DNA of 15,773 nt from an uncultured Lachnospiraceae bacterium (GTDB taxonomy: Bacteria; Bacillota; Clostridia; Lachnospirales; Lachnospiraceae). This document shows positions 1-6,543 of the stretch, one piece after another. Made by a program: the position numbers and the translations under genes. Position 1 is the stretch's first letter; every line of letters starts with the position of its first letter. The notes under the pieces were generated by a model. The model was not told where the DNA came from. It was given only the letters and a program-made list of their open reading frames with translations, and made no database searches. The stretch covers positions 1 to 15,773 of the forward strand of contig CARQVR010000073.1 of NCBI GenBank assembly GCA_949051815.1, in the 5' to 3' direction.

Positions 1-538
1 TGGAAGGGATGCTGCGGAACAGATCCCACAGGCATTCGAAATGGTTCTCCATCTCCCTGCCGCCGCGCATCACATAGCCTCTGGTCGGATCGTCGATGCC
101 GTCGCAGGCGCCGCCCGCAATGTCCATGGACTCTAAAATATGGATATGGCTTCCCGGCATCTGTCCGTCGCGTACAAGGAAACAGGCCGCCGCCAAAGAT
201 GCCAGACCGCTGCCCACGATGTAGGCGTTTTTCTCATCCACACCTTCCGGCTTTCTCGGCGTCGCAAACGCCTCATAGTTGCCGTTGCTGTAATAAATGC
301 CCTTGCTGTTTTTATCATACCGGCCAAGCTCGGTGTTGCGGTAATCCAGCTCCGTGTATTTACGGTGTCCCTTTGCCGCCTTTTCCCCGCTGCCTCCGTT
401 TGGGTTATCGTCTGCCGTCTGTCCGGACTCCAGTCCTACATTGGCGCTCTTCTTTAAACTCTTCGCCGCCAGAGCCGCTCCCGCTCCTGCTGCCGCTACT
501 GCCGCCACACCAAGTCCGATACTTTTTTTGTTTGCCAT
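1..538 (-). CDS. ohyA: Oleate hydratase (MCRA family), N-terminal part, cut by window edge
   Basis: Family members are FAD-dependent enzymes that add water to the cis-9 double bond of oleate and related unsaturated fatty acids, giving 10-hydroxy fatty acids; this helps detoxify host or dietary fatty acids. 179 residues are visible. The family block YYSNGNYEAFATPRKPEGVD (82-101) leads into a dinucleotide-binding strand YIVGSGLAS (106-114), then GGACDG (142-147) and RGGREM (158-163), a motif near the FAD and active site whose Glu is implicated in catalysis in characterised homologues. The ATG has an AAAGGTGG ribosome site 7 nt upstream. Odd feature: about 80 residues precede the block where many family members begin, including an Ala/Gly-rich segment (10-26) followed by lysines, possibly a membrane-associating helix. 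The gene has its own promoter at 610-638. Identity is secure; full length is unknown because the gene leaves the window. Confidence 0.93.
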   Translation of the reverse strand, partial: MANKKSIGLGVAAVAAAGAGAALAAKSLKKSANVGLESGQTADDNPNGGSGEKAAKGHRKYTELDYRNTELGRYDKNSKGIYYSNGNYEAFATPRKPEGVDEKNAYIVGSGLASLAAACFLVRDGQMPGSHIHILESMDIAGGACDGIDDPTRGYVMRGGREMENHFECLWDLFRSIPS

Positions 539-609
539 ATATGTTCCACCTTTCCCGATTCCGGCGGTTTTCTGCTGCCGCCGCTGTTTTCAATTTGTTT
601 ACTAAAGCT

Positions 610-638
610 ATCATATCCATTCTTTTCGTTTTTACCAA
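610..638 (-). promoter_or_regulatory. Sigma-A-type promoter of the oleate hydratase gene
   Basis: On the minus strand a -35 TTGGTA (633-638) and a -10 TATGAT (610-615) are separated by exactly 17 nt. They lie just after the terminator of the TetR operon and about 65-70 nt before the oleate hydratase ATG. I saw no clear palindromic TetR operator overlapping it. Confidence 0.65.
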
Positions 639-643
639 TTTAC

Positions 644-680
644 AAAAAGGGCGGAATGATAAAAAACTTATCATTCCGCC
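644..680 (-). terminator. Rho-independent terminator of the thioesterase-tfoX-tetR operon
   Basis: A perfect 13-bp stem pairs 650-662 (GGCGGAATGATAA) with 668-680 around a 5-nt loop. On the minus strand it is followed at once by CTTTTTG, a good T-run. It lies about 38 nt after the TetR stop codon and separates that operon from the oleate hydratase promoter. Confidence 0.9.
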
Positions 681-717
681 TTACTTGTTTAGAAAACCTA
701 TTGTTATGTAAACCATA

Positions 718-1293
718 TCATCCGCCGCTGTCCATTTTCTCAAAGTTCTTAATGGAGCAGGCGATATTGCCGTGCAGCATAACGCCCATATTTTCCACAA
801 TCTCTTCGTAACCGGCCTTCATGCCCTGGCCGATCCAGTCCAGTATGATTCCCACAAAACCGTACTTGTAAAAATCCGCGATAAAAGCCTTGTGCTCCGC
901 CGCAAGCGCGATCCCGCTGCACCTTTCCTCCACCACTTCCTTTATCATATTGTATGTAAGCTGGTAGAGGTAGCTCTCTATTTTTTCTCTGCCGATGCTA
1001 CGGTACACGTTCAGGATAAAGTCTTTATTCTCCAGAATGGCCTCAAAGATCTGGCTCATGCCCTCCTGCCATGTCTCGTAAGTCTTTTTCCCCTGCAAGG
1101 CCTTTTTTCCGTCTTCCACACAGAGCCATTCCACCAGATCATAAATATCTTTAAAATGATAGTAAAATGCCATCCTGCTGATGCCGCAGTCCGAAGTGAG
1201 GTCATTGATCGTTATTTTCTCCAGCCGCTTTGTCAGAACCAGTTTTTTCAGGGATTCCCCCAGCGCGGCCTTGGTCGCATTTGTGTTCGGCAT
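718..1293 (-). CDS. TetR/AcrR-family transcriptional regulator
   Basis: A 191-residue regulator. The N-terminus carries the TetR helix-turn-helix (about 27-46: ITINDLTSDCGISRMAFYYH), followed by a FKDIYDLVEW helix. The C-terminal part, with the block DFYKYGFVGIILDWIGQGM, resembles the TetR C-terminal domain of the DhaS-like group. TetR proteins bind operator DNA as dimers and release it on binding a ligand. The ATG at 1293 is chosen because it follows GGGAGGA with good spacing; the reading frame stays open upstream but there runs inside the preceding tfoX-like gene. It starts 16 nt after that gene's stop, so it is the last gene of a three-gene operon. Being immediately upstream of oleate hydratase, it may control fatty-acid genes, but no operator is evident; ligand and targets are inference. 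Confidence 0.9.
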   Translation of the reverse strand: MPNTNATKAALGESLKKLVLTKRLEKITINDLTSDCGISRMAFYYHFKDIYDLVEWLCVEDGKKALQGKKTYETWQEGMSQIFEAILENKDFILNVYRSIGREKIESYLYQLTYNMIKEVVEERCSGIALAAEHKAFIADFYKYGFVGIILDWIGQGMKAGYEEIVENMGVMLHGNIACSIKNFEKMDSGG

Positions 1294-1309
1294 AACTTTT
1301 TCCTCCCAC

Positions 1310-1636
1310 TCAGGCCCGTTTCGCTTTCTTCTTCGGCTCCGGCAGTTCCTTGTACATCTCCTGCAGGATTTCTGACATAAGCGCCTCGTTCTCCACATCC
1401 TCCACAATGACCATCTGTGTCCTGGAACCCTCATAAGGATAGTCTCTGTCCGCATCCGGCAAAAGACGCAGAACCGATTCCGTGGGCTTTAAAAACAGAC
1501 AGTTATCGCAGATATCCCCGATCAGCTTCCCCTGAAAGTAGACGCAGTACTCTCCCATCATCTTTCTTGTCGTCACGTCGCCCACTCTTTGCAGATTTCC
1601 CACCACATAATCATGAAATTCCTTTGTCGTCGCCAT
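1310..1636 (-). CDS. TfoX N-terminal domain protein
   Basis: A 108-residue protein matching the TfoX/Sxy N-terminal domain: the opening FHDYVVGNLQ, the block TTRKMMGEYCVYFQGKLIG (about 22-40), then ICDNCLFLKPTES and the Asp-Tyr-Pro-Tyr-Glu segment. It lacks the C-terminal TfoX domain and ends in a lysine-rich tail (KKKAKRA). In gammaproteobacteria full TfoX/Sxy activates competence with CRP. Stand-alone N-domain proteins are widespread in Clostridia and have no assigned role, so competence should not be inferred. The ATG follows GGGAGGA at about 10 nt. It sits 31 nt after the thioesterase stop and 16 nt before the TetR start, so co-transcription is likely. Confidence 0.85.
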   Translation of the reverse strand: MATTKEFHDYVVGNLQRVGDVTTRKMMGEYCVYFQGKLIGDICDNCLFLKPTESVLRLLPDADRDYPYEGSRTQMVIVEDVENEALMSEILQEMYKELPEPKKKAKRA

Positions 1637-1667
1637 TGGCTCTGTTCCTCCCTCGCTCCACCTGACA

Positions 1668-2135
1668 TCAAAATCCTTCCGCCCGCCGCTGCCTGCGCAT
1701 TTCCCGCCGCCTGATCCCGGCCTCCCATTCCGCCTTTTCCGACTCCGTCTCCACGATCAGTCCGGGCACCTCCGTGGGATTCCCGTCTCCGTCAATCGCG
1801 ACCAGTGTCAGATAAGCTCTGTTTATGGGCTTCCTGATGCCGTCCATGCTCTCAATATAAGTATCCACCCGCACCTCCATGGAAGTGGTTCCCACAAAGG
1901 TCACTCTTCCGATCAGCACGATCAGATCTTTCAGGTAAGCGCCCCGGATAAATTTCAGATTGTCCACAGAGGCCGTTATCACGTCCCGCTGTGCATGACG
2001 GATGCCCACAAGCCCTGCCAGCTCGTCGATCCACTCCATCAGCTTGCCGCCAAACAGTCTTCCCGCGCCGTTTAAATGCTCCGGCCGCACCTGATAAACC
2101 TGCTCTATTCTGGATTCCGATACCGCTCTTTGCAT
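1668..2135 (-). CDS. Acyl-CoA thioesterase, hotdog fold (YciA/BACH type)
   Basis: A 155-residue single-hotdog protein predicted to hydrolyse acyl-CoA to free acid and CoA in the cytosol. Family features are the block LNGAGRLFGGKLMEWIDELA (21-40), containing the conserved Asn22, the Gly-Gly turn and the catalytic-type Asp37, and the TASVDNLKF strand (54-62), which resembles the T-x-S-V-D-x-x-x-F signature of acyl-CoA hydrolases. The C-terminus is an Arg-rich helix (RRREMRRQRR). The ATG is preceded by GGAGGGG. It is the first gene of the thioesterase-tfoX-tetR operon, driven by a promoter at 2320-2348 through a long structured leader. Substrate chain length cannot be read from sequence. Confidence 0.92.
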   Translation of the reverse strand: MQRAVSESRIEQVYQVRPEHLNGAGRLFGGKLMEWIDELAGLVGIRHAQRDVITASVDNLKFIRGAYLKDLIVLIGRVTFVGTTSMEVRVDTYIESMDGIRKPINRAYLTLVAIDGDGNPTEVPGLIVETESEKAEWEAGIRRREMRRQRRAEGF

Positions 2136-2176
2136 ACTGCCCCTCCATGTCAGAGCAGTTTACTGCGATGACACGC

Positions 2177-2275
2177 GTCGGAAATATCGAATTTCCGACT
2201 GCGATCAAGGCATATTTGAGGCTCTGACTCAAATAGCCGATTGAAAAATCAGTGCATCAGCATGATTTTTCAATC
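2177..2275 (-). promoter_or_regulatory. Three consecutive perfect inverted repeats in the thioesterase leader
   Basis: The 266-nt gap between the thioesterase start and the FUSC stop holds three perfect stems: 2239-2251 with 2263-2275 (13 bp, 11-nt loop), 2213-2220 with 2228-2235 (8 bp, 7-nt loop), and 2177-2185 with 2191-2199 (9 bp, 5-nt loop). ACTGCGAT also occurs twice (2162-2169, 2197-2204). All lie downstream of the promoter, so they would be transcribed into the leader. None has a T-run typical of a terminator. They may be a cis-regulatory RNA or a REP-like intergenic repeat; I could not match a known riboswitch. Confidence 0.6.
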
Positions 2276-2319
2276 TACTACCGCTTTCCCGAAAGACGCT
2301 TCCGCTTTTCTCTGCGTTT

Positions 2320-2348
2320 ATTATAACGTATGTCACTACCGCTTACAA
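2320..2348 (-). promoter_or_regulatory. Sigma-A-type promoter of the thioesterase operon
   Basis: On the minus strand, -35 TTGTAA (2343-2348) and a consensus -10 TATAAT (2320-2325) are spaced by 17 nt. The predicted start near 2313 gives a leader of about 178 nt before the thioesterase ATG, containing the three inverted repeats. It also shows that this operon is separate from the FUSC gene ending at 2402. Confidence 0.75.
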
Positions 2349-2401
2349 GAAAGATCTTCACCCTTCACCAGACGGTTTTTTGCTCCCGGCACATCCGCTT
2401 T

Positions 2402-3379
2402 TCATTCCCCGCTCCAGTACCTCCTGACCTGCTCCTTTGTCAAAGCGTCGGAAAACGCCTTTTTCAACTGCAGGAAGTACCCAAGATCCATCAAAATACC
2501 GTAGAGGACCGCCCGTTCCTCAAACTCCTGCCTCGTCACCGGCAGTCCGGAGTCCTTCATCCGCAAAAGCACCTCTTCCCGCTTCGCAAGCAGCCCGCGC
2601 GCGTTGTTCGATTCCCCGAACGTCTCTGCCGTCTCACAGAGCAGCTCCGCCACCTGTTCCGTCTGCGGCAGAACGGTCCGCATACTCATAATCTTCTTAT
2701 AAATATCCCGCAGAACAACTGTCTGCTGCTCCCGCATGTTCATATAGTCGATAAAATACTTCGACTCCTGAAAAAACGTATTGTTCATATAGGTATAAGC
2801 CTGTTTTTTCCCCACGCCAATATCCGCCTGCAATTTATCAAAGCAGCTCTCCGTATAATCCGGCCGTTCCTCTTTTCCGATATACTCCGCCATGCGAAAA
2901 AGCACCGCCCGCAGATCCTCCTCCAGCCTGCGCTGCATCAGCCTTATCTCTCTTCCCTTATCAGGCATATACAGATTCAGGAGCGTGCCGATTCCCGCCC
3001 CGATCAGCAAAAGCAGCGCCTCATTTCCAACAGAAGCGGGGCTCATGTTCTTTTCCAGAAGATAGTGCGTGACCAATACCGCGTTGGTGGAGACGGCGGT
3101 TCCCAGATGGAGAGAACCACAGCAGGCAATAAAAAGGAACAAAAATATGCCATAAGAAAACACCGAATACCCGAACAGCCGGAAAACCGTGTATGCAAGA
3201 CCTGTTGCCAGCAGGAACGCACAGATTCTTTTCGCGGAAATAATGATCGTCTCCCGACTGGTATCCTGTATCGTCAAAAGCGTTATGATCCCCGCCGATG
3301 TGCTGTAGTTCAGCCCCGATAAATCAGCCAGAAAAATAGCTGCCGCGCTTCCTACGGCAATCTTAATCAGTTTCAGCAT
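2402..3379 (-). CDS. FUSC / aromatic acid exporter (ArAE_1)-family membrane protein
   Basis: A 325-residue protein. The N-terminal third is hydrophobic with about five or six membrane segments (roughly 8-36, 50-67, 70-88, 95-107, 119-137), including the family-like stretch STSAGIITLLTIQDTSRETI. The rest is a charged, mainly helical cytoplasmic domain, as in ArAE_1 plus its C-terminal domain. Relatives are often annotated as aromatic acid exporters, but substrates of the Firmicutes proteins are unknown. ATG 3379 is chosen because AGGAAAGG lies just upstream and the membrane domain starts there; the frame is open for 48 more codons inside the upstream gene. The start overlaps the end of the carboxypeptidase-like gene by 17 nt, suggesting translational coupling. 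It is the last gene of the five-gene operon; I see no convincing terminator directly after it. Confidence 0.85.
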   Translation of the reverse strand: MLKLIKIAVGSAAAIFLADLSGLNYSTSAGIITLLTIQDTSRETIIISAKRICAFLLATGLAYTVFRLFGYSVFSYGIFLFLFIACCGSLHLGTAVSTNAVLVTHYLLEKNMSPASVGNEALLLLIGAGIGTLLNLYMPDKGREIRLMQRRLEEDLRAVLFRMAEYIGKEERPDYTESCFDKLQADIGVGKKQAYTYMNNTFFQESKYFIDYMNMREQQTVVLRDIYKKIMSMRTVLPQTEQVAELLCETAETFGESNNARGLLAKREEVLLRMKDSGLPVTRQEFEERAVLYGILMDLGYFLQLKKAFSDALTKEQVRRYWSGE

Positions 3380-4571
3380 CGCTTTGCCTTTCCTGCCCGC
3401 CCCTGTTTCCTTCTGACGGAATATACCTGTTATAGATTTCCACATGATCGTAGATGCACCGCCAACTGCTTGTGGAACCGGCCGTCGCGCAGATATAAGG
3501 CGTTTCGTCCGCAGATATTTCATAGCTCACGGCACAGTTTTTGGACTGGACAATATACCCTGTCTTCGCGCAGAGCACCTCGCCGCCGGTGTCCTTGTCC
3601 TCGATCTTTCTCAGAAACCAGTTAGAAATTTCAATCCCGTCAGGATGCTCCTGTGTGGGTTTCGTCGTGTAAATGTGCTTGGACATAACTTTCCTGCACA
3701 GTTCGTTCTGCGCCGCCGCCTTCATAATAACCGCCATATCATAGACCGTGCTGTAATGGTTCTCATCGTAAAGCCCGACGCAGTTGGTAAAGTGCGTGCT
3801 GCCCCCTATGCCAAGCTCATCCAGTTTCTGGTTCATCAGCTCCACAAAGGCTTCCTGCGAACCGGCCACATAAAAGGCAAGCCCCAGCGCGGCATCCCCT
3901 CCGGAATGCATGGCCGTGCCATAAAACAAATCCCGCACCGGCACCTTTTCCCCGTCCAGAAAGCCCACGGAACTACAGTCATTGACATAGGCATAATCCG
4001 TGATCTCCAGCGTCATCGTGAACGTGTCGTCCCAATCCTCCGCTTCGATCTGCTCTGCCGCCACCAGCACCGTCAGGACCTTCGTCATGGAGGCAGGCAT
4101 GATTCTCTCTCTTGCGCCCTTGGCCGCGATAATGGTATCCGTGCTCTCATCCACCAGAATCGCATGTGTGCTGATCACGTCCGGGCTGTCAATGACCGCC
4201 GTATTCTCTGTCTCATCGAAACGATATGCCGCCGGCTCCTCCTCTGCCTCCGGTTCTTCTCTCTCAGGTTCTCCGTTTTCTTCCTTCCTTATGCTTTCGG
4301 TTATTTTTTCGATTTCCAATCCGTCCGGCCCCTCCACGGCTTCCACCGCCGGCTCCTGCGGCTCACCCTCCGCTTCTCCCGCTTTCCTGCCGGATTTTAC
4401 GGCTGTCACAATCAAGACCGTTACCACACAAAACACGCCAAGAAACAGGAGGCGCTGCACCATCTGCCGCCTCCTCATACGCCGCTGTCTCTCCCGCCGC
4501 ATACGCTGTCTTCTCTCATAGCGGATGCGGACTTGTCTCTCTTCATCCCAATCATCGGAATAGGGTTCCAT
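3363..4571 (-). CDS. Membrane-anchored serine D-Ala-D-Ala carboxypeptidase-like protein (peptidase S11)
   Basis: A 402-residue S11/DacA-like penicillin-binding protein predicted to trim D-alanine from peptidoglycan stem peptides outside the cell. It has an unusually Arg-rich cytoplasmic head (about 16-40), one membrane helix (about 39-58), an acidic Glu/Pro linker (60-115) and then the catalytic domain. Motif 1 is SMTK (161-164, nucleophile S161) and motif 3 is KTG (336-338). Motif 2, normally S-x-N, reads SGG followed by D (223-226), so the usual Asn is absent. It is anchored at the N-terminus rather than by a cleaved signal and C-terminal amphipathic helix. ATG 4571 follows GGGAGGTG; an ATG 23 codons upstream lacks such a site. 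Its start overlaps the QueG-like gene by 20 nt and its end overlaps the FUSC gene. Confidence 0.9.
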   Translation of the reverse strand: MEPYSDDWDEERQVRIRYERRQRMRRERQRRMRRRQMVQRLLFLGVFCVVTVLIVTAVKSGRKAGEAEGEPQEPAVEAVEGPDGLEIEKITESIRKEENGEPEREEPEAEEEPAAYRFDETENTAVIDSPDVISTHAILVDESTDTIIAAKGARERIMPASMTKVLTVLVAAEQIEAEDWDDTFTMTLEITDYAYVNDCSSVGFLDGEKVPVRDLFYGTAMHSGGDAALGLAFYVAGSQEAFVELMNQKLDELGIGGSTHFTNCVGLYDENHYSTVYDMAVIMKAAAQNELCRKVMSKHIYTTKPTQEHPDGIEISNWFLRKIEDKDTGGEVLCAKTGYIVQSKNCAVSYEISADETPYICATAGSTSSWRCIYDHVEIYNRYIPSEGNRGGQERQSDAETD

Positions 4572-5247
4572 CGTCAGGCACCTCCCGCGTTCCAAACGGA
4601 CAAGCGGCCATACAAAGGCCGCAAGCGTTTTTTCTCCCATGCTTCTCGATATATAAGCTTCTTTTTTCGTTACACAGCCTGTAATCTATTATGTCGCTTC
4701 TCAACGAGTCGATATCCCATTGTACATCATGTAATGCATGATATGGACAGCTATCAACACATTTTTTGCAATTTTCAGGACAATTGCTCTTTGCGATTTT
4801 TGGGCCATAAACAAATTGCTCATCTATCAGAATTGCAGATAGTCTTACTCTCGGTCCGTATTTTTTAGTAATGATAACATCATTTTTTCCAATCCAGCCT
4901 ATTCCGGCATTGACTGCCGCAAATTTAAACGAAAAAGGGGCTGTCAGATCTGCCTCGTTATTTTGTGATACAGGCGGAATATCGTATTTTACTTTATATG
5001 CGTCAAGCATTTCCTGCAGCCGCCCCAGAATTTTTTCCAGCACCTTTTTCGCATCCTGTATACCCTTTTCAAACTTTTCTTCGGAGTAAGTTTCGATTGT
5101 AAGCTGCTCCCCGTAGGGTACTGCAAATACCAGAGCGGATTGATATGCAGCCGCATATCCGCTGTATGCAATGCTTGTAAATCCGTAAATAACCCCGGGA
5201 TATTCTGAAAATATACTGCGAATATTCCTTTCTATGATGCAGACCAC
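4552..5247 (-). CDS. QueG-like protein with two 4Fe-4S clusters, unknown role
   Basis: A 231-residue protein related to the C-terminal part of epoxyqueuosine reductase (QueG). It has the block APFSFKFAAVNAGIGWIGKN (103-122), TKKYGPRVRLSAILID (127-142), a ferredoxin-type cluster C156-x3-C160-x2-C163-x3-C167-P and a second set C192...C209-x2-C212-x3-C216-P. True QueG is much longer and cobalamin-dependent; this short form is probably a redox protein of different, unknown function. No ATG is available: the frame is open back to the stop of the preceding permease (5278-5280), and the only usual start is GTG at 5247, which abuts GGGAGG, so the exact start is uncertain. It is markedly AT-richer than its neighbours (about 33-42% GC in two counted lines), suggesting separate acquisition. 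Confidence 0.8.
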   Translation of the reverse strand: MVCIIERNIRSIFSEYPGVIYGFTSIAYSGYAAAYQSALVFAVPYGEQLTIETYSEEKFEKGIQDAKKVLEKILGRLQEMLDAYKVKYDIPPVSQNNEADLTAPFSFKFAAVNAGIGWIGKNDVIITKKYGPRVRLSAILIDEQFVYGPKIAKSNCPENCKKCVDSCPYHALHDVQWDIDSLRSDIIDYRLCNEKRSLYIEKHGRKNACGLCMAACPFGTREVPDDGTLFR

Positions 5248-5277
5248 CTCCCAAACATGATCGTCTTTTCCATTTCC

Positions 5278-6510
5278 TCATTCCGATGTCAGAAGCTCCA
5301 ACGGCTTTTCTTTCGCCAGCAAAAGCAGAGCCACCGTAGTTCCCATCATATAGCCGCTAAAAGCCGCCCCGCATACCGGCAGAATTTCCTGTATGCCCTG
5401 CTGTCCCACAAGCAGGGCCGCAAGACCCCCGGCCACGTTTCCGGCAGTCACAAGGACAAGCTGCTCACACCAGAATGCCCACACCGCCAGAGGCGCTCCC
5501 ACCCCCAGCGACCGGAACAGGGCGAACTCCTTCACCCTGCCGCTTGCGAGCAAATGGCTGATCACATAGCCAACGATAAACACCAGTATACCCATGGGCA
5601 GCAAAAAGGCCGTCAATATGCGGATCGCCGTTTTTAATCTGCCCGCCATGGTGATAAAAGTGCCGTCCTGTACATACAAAGCGCTTCCCTTGTAGGAAAA
5701 TCTGGCACCGTCGCCCTTATAGACTTCCAAAAAACCCATCTCCCCGATCTGTCCCATCTCCTCCTTAAAGGCGTTGAGGGAAAGAGGGTCTTTTACATAG
5801 AAGGAAACCGCCTCCGCCGTAAAGTCGGTCTGCTTTTCCTCAAACGCATCCCACACCGTCTGAAAAGGTACCATCATATCCGGATATTCCCGCGATTCTA
5901 CCGGATCAGCGTCATCGATCTGCCCCACCACCATCAGGTGCACATACCCCAGTTCCAGAATATCCACATCCTGCCTTTTGTCCTCATACCGGTAATAGTA
6001 AACCATAAAGGGAATCTCATCGCCATAGACAATCCCCTGTTCTTCCATATCGGATTTTTTCAGAAGGCACACCTTCCCCGCCCCTGCAAAGAGAGTTTCA
6101 TCCCATCCCTTCTGATATGCCACCTTCATATCCTCTGGCAGCACCGTGCTGTCGATCCTGTTGCCCGCTACCACGTTCAGATTCAGCTTCCCCTCCCGGT
6201 GCGCTTCTTCCAATTCACCAAAGCCCGCCTTTAGCTGTGTGGAACAGTCCAGGTCCCTGATCTGCTCCGCCGCCTGCAAGTCACGCAAAGTATCGCTGCT
6301 CACGGCGATGCCTGCCTCCATGGTTCCGTCCGGATTGGTGACCGTACATTTGATGGGCGTGTTTGCCGCCAGCTCCGATAGCTGCGTCTGATAACTCCCG
6401 ATCAGCCCGAAATACAGGTTCAGCAGGATGGCCAGCACGAAATTTATAAGCGCCACCAGAATGCTGCGGCTTTTCTGTCGTTTTACACATTTTAATATAT
6501 AATGATACAA
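5278..6510 (-). CDS. FtsX-like ABC transporter permease (410 aa)
   Basis: A four-helix MacB/FtsX-type permease. One helix at 18-37 is followed by a large extracellular domain (about 40-290), then three helices (about 295-322, 345-369, 375-399). Between helices 2 and 3 lies the cytoplasmic motif VKEFALFRSLGVG (326-338), typical of FtsX-domain permeases. Such proteins usually transmit ATP hydrolysis to an extracellular domain, exporting peptides, lipids or drugs or activating envelope enzymes. The start is TTG at 6510, supported by GGGAGG six nt upstream; the next ATG is inside the protein. It begins 33 nt after the 609-aa permease and likely pairs with it. No ATPase gene is present in the window. 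The substrate is unknown. Confidence 0.88.
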   Translation of the reverse strand: MYHYILKCVKRQKSRSILVALINFVLAILLNLYFGLIGSYQTQLSELAANTPIKCTVTNPDGTMEAGIAVSSDTLRDLQAAEQIRDLDCSTQLKAGFGELEEAHREGKLNLNVVAGNRIDSTVLPEDMKVAYQKGWDETLFAGAGKVCLLKKSDMEEQGIVYGDEIPFMVYYYRYEDKRQDVDILELGYVHLMVVGQIDDADPVESREYPDMMVPFQTVWDAFEEKQTDFTAEAVSFYVKDPLSLNAFKEEMGQIGEMGFLEVYKGDGARFSYKGSALYVQDGTFITMAGRLKTAIRILTAFLLPMGILVFIVGYVISHLLASGRVKEFALFRSLGVGAPLAVWAFWCEQLVLVTAGNVAGGLAALLVGQQGIQEILPVCGAAFSGYMMGTTVALLLLAKEKPLELLTSE

Positions 6511-6543
6511 GTTGAACCTCCCTGTGAAAGCAGTTTTCGGTTT

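Noticed and set aside
1852..2232. 126-residue minus-strand reading frame overlapping the thioesterase
   Set aside because: It lies in another frame over the thioesterase and its leader hairpins; no family match and no ribosome site. Its N-terminal part only reflects the repeat-rich leader.
2239..2275. 13-bp hairpin as terminator of the FUSC operon
   Set aside because: It has no T-run on either strand and lies downstream of the thioesterase promoter, so it belongs to the leader. Partial termination cannot be excluded.
2330..3322. 330-residue plus-strand reading frame
   Set aside because: Antisense to the FUSC-family gene, which has membrane segments, family motifs and a ribosome site.
3444..4868. 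474-residue plus-strand reading frame
   Set aside because: It is antisense to the carboxypeptidase-like and QueG-like genes, His/Arg/Leu-rich and without domains; a shadow of well-supported genes.
5069..5281. 70-residue frame starting with an ATGA overlap at the permease stop
   Set aside because: The stop-start overlap looks attractive, but the product is a Cys/Arg-rich out-of-frame reading of the QueG-like gene, whose own frame has all the iron-sulfur motifs.
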